Origin: Butyricicoccus sp. | GTDB lineage: Bacteria > Bacillota > Clostridia > Oscillospirales > Butyricicoccaceae | NCBI GenBank assembly: GCA_020025755.1 | Contig: JAHHRO010000021.1 | Span: forward strand, 1-37,154 | DNA: 37,154 nt | Direction of reading: 5' to 3' | Shown here: positions 32,401 through 37,154 of the stretch, in pieces | Layout: each line of letters starts with the position of its first letter | How positions within the stretch are numbered: position 1 is the stretch's first letter | Translations under genes and position numbers: made by a program | The notes under the pieces: model-generated | What the model was told of the DNA's origin: nothing | The model's database searches: none | The model's input: only the letters and a program-made list of their open reading frames with translations

Positions 32401-35400
32401 TCAAACGGCTGTCCTTGCCAGAAAATATTTTCAACAGTTACGGTCGGACGCGGCGTCCCCGTTCGATGGAAAAATCCATAGCCATAGGTATCCACAATAC
32501 GATCATCACCATGGGCGATCGGCAGAGTACTGCTGTGCGTCACCACGCCATTGTCCTGAGACAGCACACTGAAATAATAGAAATCATCGAGTTTTTCCCA
32601 GTAATATACACCCATAGCACCCAACTTCATCCGATCCGGCCACTCACCATGATGAATGGCCTTTCCGTCTCTCTGTACGATGCCCGGATAAGGATATCTC
32701 TTATCTGCATGATCCGCTGAGCCTGTTGGGTTGCCCAGATCAAGATGCATCCCCAGATCCTTGACCGCTTCACTTGAGGTTGGATCATTTCCAGTCAGCT
32801 GCTCCCAAGTAACCGGCTTTGCGTATTCATCCACATACTGTGCAGGGAAATACTTGTCACGGTAAGTAAAGTTACCAGCATCAAGATAAACCGATCTTGT
32901 TGTCGGATCCGGGCTGAAACCAACGGTTTTTGCGCCGCCCTCCGCTGCAAGGTCGACTGCTGCATAGCTTCGGCTGAGTGCCGCCTCATTTCGACCTGCA
33001 AAACCGCAAGCATATACGTTGCCATATCGTGCACGGGCAACAGAAACTCTGCCAACTGCATAGCACTGATCGATCGCTGCACCTGCACCATTGCGTCCAA
33101 CAAAGCCACCTGCGTAAACATGGGACATCGTTGCATCTGCTTTCAGATGATCCACATCTACAGAAGATGCATGGATACGCCCCTTGTTGAAGCCGACCAA
33201 ACCGCCCAGATAAACTGTACTATAGTTATAACAATTTGCTTGGAAGCGCGCGGCAGCAACTGCACAATTTTCTACCGTACCGCCATTATAGCCAACCAAG
33301 CCGCCTGCGTAAATGATATCCGAGCTGCTGCCCTGCTGATGGATCGCGAATGTGAATGGCTTTTCTCCAGTTTCCGGCTTTGGAAGATCCATGCGATAGA
33401 CAACATCACGCAATACACTCGTACTGTAGCCAAACAAGCCCATATACTGATACAGCTTATTCTTTTCATCCGTTGCATTCATGCGCACACCATGAATGAT
33501 ATATTCATTGCCATAATAGCTTCCGCGGAACGGACGTTTCTGATCCAAGCCGATCGGTGCTTGTGTCCACTTGTCTCCGGTAAACAGATCATATCCCGTA
33601 TATACGCTGTAAATCAGATCTCTCTGCTGCTGGAAACGATACTGATGATCACTTGTGTAGTATTCTGGGAAGCAGCTCAGCATGTAAAGGTGACGCGGTG
33701 TACGCACCTGTACCTTCAGCTGATCGGACAGCTTTTCCAGATTCAGGTTATCTTCATAGGGAAGTGTGGTATTGGCAAAGTGCGGACTGTAATAGTACTG
33801 ACGCGGTTTATCCTTATCCTTGCCCTCTGTCTCCGCGATCGTGACCTTCTGGTAGAAATGCTCTGCAGCATACTTTACATTGACCACCTCTGCCGGAAGT
33901 GGGAGCAGATAATAGCTGGATGTCTCACCAGCATCATTTACAACATCCTCAACATCATAGATTGGATGATCCGTATCTTTTTTATACACCAGATCCTCTG
34001 TCTTTTCTTTTCCGGCAGCAGTCTCATAGGTTACAGTCAGTTTCATATCATTGCCCAAAAGTGGTGCACGATACGCAACTGCATAACCATCCTTGATAAT
34101 AGGCTTATCATTCAGCAAATGGTTTACACCGCCCCCACTGAATCCATAGTACAGGGTATCCGTATCTTTCTCCTTATAGCACTCATAGTAGACAAGACTG
34201 CCATCTTGGAAACGCTCTCCCCAGTCGCCCCAATGATCCAGCTTTTCCAAACTCGGATAAATGAATGTATTGAGCGACATGGCTGTCTGCAAATTATACG
34301 GATGAGAACCTGCTGCACCCTTTACAGTGAATACCTTCTGTCCAAAAAGTTCATTCCACTTTGCAGGGTCTGTCAGATCTCCGTAAGACTTCTCCCACTG
34401 GCTATCCTGTGCAGGGAAATCAAAGCTGCTGGAACCCAGATAATAGGTATGATCGTAGTCTCCTCCGTTTTGACACAGTGGGAAATTGCTTACATGCTCT
34501 CCGGCAGTAAACAGCATTGCGCTATAGGACTGGCTGACTTGCACCTTTTTATCTCCCAAGCTCAAGCCAGCTGCTTTTGCCTTCTGACCATTTTGGTTCG
34601 GACTGTTGATAAATCCAACCGCATAGCTTTTTGCAATTCTGGTATTCTCCATTGCATTTCCGATCAAGCCTGCGGCTGCGGAACCTTCTAAATAAGAGTC
34701 TGCATAAGAACCTGTAATGGCTACGCTGGATGTCTGACCAAGCAAACCACCTATCGTTCCTGAAGCCTTTACCAAGGTCGATGCAGAACAGTCCGTTACT
34801 GCTGCATTTGTCAGTTTACCAGCCAGACCACCAGTTATGCCGGTTCCGTTCACCTGATAGCTAAGACCCTTTGTGGTGTTGCCCAGCACATCCTGCAGAT
34901 CGTTTGTCTGATCGGACTTATTCTCCCAATATACTTGACAATTGCTCAGATCGACCTGTTCACCCTCGCCCAACAGGACGCCGGCTGCTCCCTGAAGTGT
35001 TGTCATGCTGACATTGGTGTTGACCAGCCGAATATTCTTCAATTCCTTTTTGGTGTTTGCTGTGCCGCTGAATGTGCCAAACAAACCTACCGAATGGGTA
35101 ATACTTTCAACAGTGGTGTCATTGATACGATTCCCGATCTGCAGATCATGAATGGCAAATGTAACGCCGTCATAGGATCGCAATACTATATTGGAGATCG
35201 GACGGAACTTATAACCTTCTATATTATAAATATCGTTGAGCTGCTTTGCACTCGTTTTTTTATCCACATGAGAAAATACGGTATCCAAATTTTGGAGGTG
35301 GCGCAGATAACCAATATATGCAATATCGTCACCACTCCCCTTGGCAAAGAGACTATTATCTGTCGCTGTCTTACGCGCACTATTGATTTGCATGCCATCC

Positions 35401-36317
35401 AGAGTGCCCTTGTAGGAAACACCTGCATCGATCTCAAAATCCTTGCCATAAACGAATTGCTCTCCCGCCTTAGAGAATAGCTTATGAAAGCGTTTGTTCT
35501 CATCTTGCAGGGAATCCAGTGTCCAAGTATAGGTATATCCCAAATAGGAAACTTCTGGCTCATTTGTTGTAACAGCATCTGAATTAGAAAGTGTAAATTC
35601 CGTACCCTGATAGTTCAGTTTTACATCGAGCACTACTTTGTCTATTCCGCCATTCATCGCCAAACTTCTCGGCACCCAATACTTCACCGTCGCTGTCAGT
35701 GTGTTCGTATTGCTAATTTCAATGACAGGTGTACGCAGGGAAATCGTGTCACTGCCCTTTGCAGCTTCACCGCCATAGTAACCGATCATGGGCTTACTTT
35801 TCATACGGATCTTTCGAGGCTGTGCGCGCCATTTTTTATAGAACGACGGGAAATCATCTTCAACCGGAAGCTTTCCCTTATTGAAAAATACATCTACAAC
35901 ACTCGCACTCTTCGGCTCATAGATGATATAGAAATCGCCATCCCAAAGCTGCGGATCAATGGTATCCTTTGGCAGCAATTCACTCTTTCCGCTTTTCAAG
36001 TCATCCGAATGGATATAATAAGCTGTCATCTTCGATGTATTGCCTGTTCCCGGAAATACATCTACATCCTCCATCTTATTGTTGGAACCAATCACATACT
36101 CATCTAATCGTTGGCTGCTGCTGAGTAAGATCGCACGATTCTGCGCAGACATAAAAATACTTTTCGCAGAATTGTCCAACTCTGTAATACGCAGATGTCT
36201 GCTGTATGTTACGATCCCGATCATGGACATCGCCAGAAGGATCACCGTAATCAATACAACGATCAGCATTTCCTGAATCGTAAATCCTTTTTGTCTGTGC
36301 TTTGCATAATATGGCAT
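29481..36317 (-). CDS. Giant prepilin-like surface protein with GLUG-type beta-helix modules (candidate pilus adhesin)
   Basis: The start at 36317 is preferred over an ATG two codons upstream because AGGGGG then lies 7 nt ahead. The 2278-residue product has an 11-residue leader MPYYAKHRQKG^ and a canonical pilin helix FTIQEMLIVVLITVILLAMS with Glu+5. It therefore enters the type IV pilus pathway. Three large modules follow (about 320-710, 880-1235, 1400-1895). Each has GLUG motifs (AGGLVGYNGG, YLGGLVGFNKG, LGGLIGVSS, VGGLVGSCQG) preceded by F-G-S/T-Y-x-G-N segments (FRGSYYGNEY, FEGTYSGNDY), and each ends in a YP-P ... H-G-D/E-W block (HWGDW, HHGEW, HYGDW). Residues about 1950-2240 look Ig-like. 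The last 35 residues are Pro/Glu/Gln-rich. There is no LPXTG, transmembrane tail or enzyme motif. Confidence 0.88.
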   Translation of the reverse strand: MPYYAKHRQKGFTIQEMLIVVLITVILLAMSMIGIVTYSRHLRITELDNSAKSIFMSAQNRAILLSSSQRLDEYVIGSNNKMEDVDVFPGTGNTSKMTAYYIHSDDLKSGKSELLPKDTIDPQLWDGDFYIIYEPKSASVVDVFFNKGKLPVEDDFPSFYKKWRAQPRKIRMKSKPMIGYYGGEAAKGSDTISLRTPVIEISNTNTLTATVKYWVPRSLAMNGGIDKVVLDVKLNYQGTEFTLSNSDAVTTNEPEVSYLGYTYTWTLDSLQDENKRFHKLFSKAGEQFVYGKDFEIDAGVSYKGTLDGMQINSARKTATDNSLFAKGSGDDIAYIGYLRHLQNLDTVFSHVDKKTSAKQLNDIYNIEGYKFRPISNIVLRSYDGVTFAIHDLQIGNRINDTTVESITHSVGLFGTFSGTANTKKELKNIRLVNTNVSMTTLQGAAGVLLGEGEQVDLSNCQVYWENKSDQTNDLQDVLGNTTKGLSYQVNGTGITGGLAGKLTNAAVTDCSASTLVKASGTIGGLLGQTSSVAITGSYADSYLEGSAAAGLIGNAMENTRIAKSYAVGFINSPNQNGQKAKAAGLSLGDKKVQVSQSYSAMLFTAGEHVSNFPLCQNGGDYDHTYYLGSSSFDFPAQDSQWEKSYGDLTDPAKWNELFGQKVFTVKGAAGSHPYNLQTAMSLNTFIYPSLEKLDHWGDWGERFQDGSLVYYECYKEKDTDTLYYGFSGGGVNHLLNDKPIIKDGYAVAYRAPLLGNDMKLTVTYETAAGKEKTEDLVYKKDTDHPIYDVEDVVNDAGETSSYYLLPLPAEVVNVKYAAEHFYQKVTIAETEGKDKDKPRQYYYSPHFANTTLPYEDNLNLEKLSDQLKVQVRTPRHLYMLSCFPEYYTSDHQYRFQQQRDLIYSVYTGYDLFTGDKWTQAPIGLDQKRPFRGSYYGNEYIIHGVRMNATDEKNKLYQYMGLFGYSTSVLRDVVYRMDLPKPETGEKPFTFAIHQQGSSSDIIYAGGLVGYNGGTVENCAVAAARFQANCYNYSTVYLGGLVGFNKGRIHASSVDVDHLKADATMSHVYAGGFVGRNGAGAAIDQCYAVGRVSVARARYGNVYACGFAGRNEAALSRSYAAVDLAAEGGAKTVGFSPDPTTRSVYLDAGNFTYRDKYFPAQYVDEYAKPVTWEQLTGNDPTSSEAVKDLGMHLDLGNPTGSADHADKRYPYPGIVQRDGKAIHHGEWPDRMKLGAMGVYYWEKLDDFYYFSVLSQDNGVVTHSSTLPIAHGDDRIVDTYGYGFFHRTGTPRPTVTVENIFWQGQPFDPNGVHQASNDAKADEMLSELMGGRYTFHSYQTRKSDFLGSNVGADGKDGLYLQGTYGEGSPAGLWKLTQTDGSVFQARVNPFFADSMEPVGQETVLGTEKKPYQVRSIEQLQFINWNDDTKNTNTVLIQGNASQFPYLASSASAGKRQFQWAQTHDLKGRKGRVYTPIAEFYDPTMKNQGALYGWFEGTYSGNDYMMADINIKGQRSSTVGLFGVVYNGTLKNMVLHSTDGKAIVEGANSGDSYWYAIGGLVGVAGSKEKSAVVNCTVTGYTVKDIHQSVNQGGWGGTGLGGLIGVSSMDLTGCTAVTNIYLNSRDNDNVRVGGLVGSCQGTISSCYTGGEIEVDKDSYVFKPARGIYVGSIVGGIYTKRIGVGGPESNETIGQHGEELQNTLKNCYTYTILPAQNSNRHLKGLYAVGGSGDINIDRSEDNPNQYNGDHGWTNYENTYYLASVVMQNNPDYLRTFEEKIRQIRTDIWTEKQRFKNPGVLEIDTEKVVGMTHAEMADKTTGQGLLQRLNQNSGGFGTVTTRTKDGAPIDGRYSFGVHPSLLGKNYPFPTILTQTSEVAAGGTANVHYGDWPQSGIRREYGALPVIFDLFADYKAADKGAVWEETLTLSGMMGGSGSWAVECKDKPEDGRTNPVVEAEILNGTSSDNCTLKLTAKREGSTVVTVSYQVGAEIYTLPIEVTVTAELRIAPKSKSQLVVFTDPYLPQNWGVFPGQKSIPTAQIPMELRDKNDERVSDEIPIGFSNLRVEFDPDHFSKATLERTGQNSDMGLHTTTAFKTGSTQMTARYKVRYLNESYDRTSTFILRVADHEKTLPEQQFVFKKDQTEGIVKEYTADSFREVLDDPDGSITDLKITAFEPIPTASQKIAQAKWKVDAQGAPQVGTLQIEAYPQTTYPASVPVKIQFQFHTDADPASGFDGNIHTLWKQLTIKLKHEPEPRPEPTEPPEPPVPPVPPQPQPQPEEGQP

Positions 36318-36355
36318 ACACATTCCCCCTATACATCGAATAAATTATTCTTTTC

Positions 36356-36385
36356 ATCCTATATTTGATCGACCAGTTGCAACAA
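36356..36385 (-). promoter_or_regulatory. Candidate promoter of the type IV pilus operon
   Basis: Minus strand: TTGTTG (36380-36385), an 18-nt spacer, then TAGGAT (36356-36361), about 38 nt before the start codon. A better -35 (TTGACA, 36456-36461) has only a poor -10 (TAATTG at 16 nt). Either could be used, and neither is strong, so an activator is possible. Confidence 0.35.
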
Positions 36386-36873
36386 TTTTCAGAAACTTTT
36401 CTATTTCTTAACACCCAAGATCCCAATTCGTTTCAATTACAGTACATAAAGTTCCTGTCAAGTCACTTGTTCTACAGAAAATCATTCAATATCATACAAT
36501 ACCTGCTAAATAATTTTTTATTCCGTCTCAAGAACGTTTATATGCGCTCGATCCCCCTCTAAAATATTGATGAATATTCTGATAAGATCCTTTTCTCTCA
36601 TTATATAAAATGTATGCCGCATATCATTTCCCGGTGTCACTTAAATAAACCCATAAATTTCCATTATATGGTCAGTATAATATTACCATGTTTTTTTATA
36701 ATAGCAAATGATTTTTCAAAAGTGTAAGAGATAATTGCATAAGTGTATTTGACAAAGTGGAACCATATCTCACAGAAATGACTTCTACCCAACAACTTCC
36801 TCTTATTTTTTCATAAAACGAGGCGAATGTAAAACCCTCATACACTTCATGGGATGAGGGTTTTACATAAAAA

Positions 36874-36905
36874 CAAAAAAAAGCAGACTCCTTCGAGTCT
36901 GCTTT
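36874..36905 (-). terminator. Terminator of the rRNA operon
   Basis: AAGCAGACTC-CTTC-GAGTCTGCTT has a perfect stem (36881-36890 / 36895-36904) and is followed on the minus strand by TTTTTTTTGTTTTT. It begins 5 nt beyond the 5S 3' end. Confidence 0.9.
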
Positions 36906-36909
36906 GTGT

Positions 36910-37023
<114 letters not shown>

Positions 37024-37154
37024 TTACTTTTCTTTTCCAGAAGAGAAAAGTAAGCAAAAGAAAAGCGGATTCGCTTCGCGCCATAGACGCTTTTGCCGTT
37101 CTCTATTCTGTACAGAGAAATATTTTAGAAGGCTTACACCTTCAAAACTGAACA
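37024..37154 (-). other. 23S-5S spacer of an rRNA operon
   Basis: This is upstream of 5S on the minus strand and begins (at the window edge) TGTTCAGTTTTGAAGGTG, a string typical of Firmicutes rRNA spacers. It contains an 11-bp stem (CTTACTTTTCT 37023-37033 / AGAAAAGTAAG 37044-37054) directly at the 5S 5' end, probably a processing site. The 23S gene itself is outside the window. Confidence 0.65.

Larger units (their letters stand above)
36318..36909. other. AT-rich intergenic region between 5S rRNA and the pilus operon
   Basis: This stretch of about 590 nt has no convincing gene. It contains the candidate pilus promoter(s), the rRNA terminator (36874-36905), and a perfect 12-bp inverted repeat (GTAAAACCCTCA 36829-36840 / TGAGGGTTTTAC 36855-36866, 14-nt loop) of unknown role. 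Between 36540 and 36700 it is markedly AT-rich with several TATAAT-like strings. Confidence 0.6.

Overview
The window looks like a chromosomal piece of a Gram-positive Clostridia-type bacterium, probably a gut Oscillospirales/Butyricicoccaceae-like organism. The reasons are roughly 50% GC, Firmicutes-style AGGAGG ribosome sites and sigma-A promoters (TTGACA/TATAAT), a PyrR attenuator in front of the pyrimidine genes, a BlaI/BlaR1-type pair, a YitT protein, a copper-amine-oxidase 'stalk' domain on a secreted protein, and a type IV pilus operon with no secretin or PilP. The placement is inferred; no database search was possible.

Layout. 1-3214: a secreted protein with two tandem MTA/SAH-nucleosidase-like domains, then a TraX-like membrane protein, both on the minus strand. 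3215-3644: a terminator and a short MITE-like palindrome. 3645-9707: pyrimidine operon on the minus strand, in the order promoter, PyrR-regulated leader, pyrR, pyrF, carA, carB. 9868-12441: a small membrane-anchored protein, a short formate/nitrite-type transporter, and a thiM-HAD phosphatase pair. 12491-15378: a BlaI-like repressor and M56 metallopeptidase antirepressor with clear TACA-N2-TGTA operators. 15565-16872: a DUF1015 protein. 16976-17049: tRNA-Gln(CUG). 17150-18246: a 1.1 kb island of nested direct and inverted repeats with no convincing gene. 18372-19661: a small acidic protein and a YitT membrane protein. 19793-19869: tRNA-Arg(CCG).

20052-36317 is one long minus-strand type IV pilus operon. 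In transcription order it encodes a 2278-residue prepilin-like giant surface protein, a GspK-like pseudopilin, two minor pilins, PilB, PilT, PilC, the major pilin, prepilin peptidase, PilM, PilN and PilO. Most genes overlap by 4 nt, so they are probably translationally coupled. The giant first protein combines a normal prepilin leader and N-terminal helix with three GLUG-type beta-helix modules, an Ig-like region and a proline-rich tail. It is the most striking item in the window and could be a pilus-borne adhesin. A hairpin between the major pilin and the peptidase may set their expression ratio.

36910-37023 is a 5S rRNA on the minus strand. It is the end of an rRNA operon that continues beyond the window, so the pilus operon lies directly downstream of it in the same orientation.
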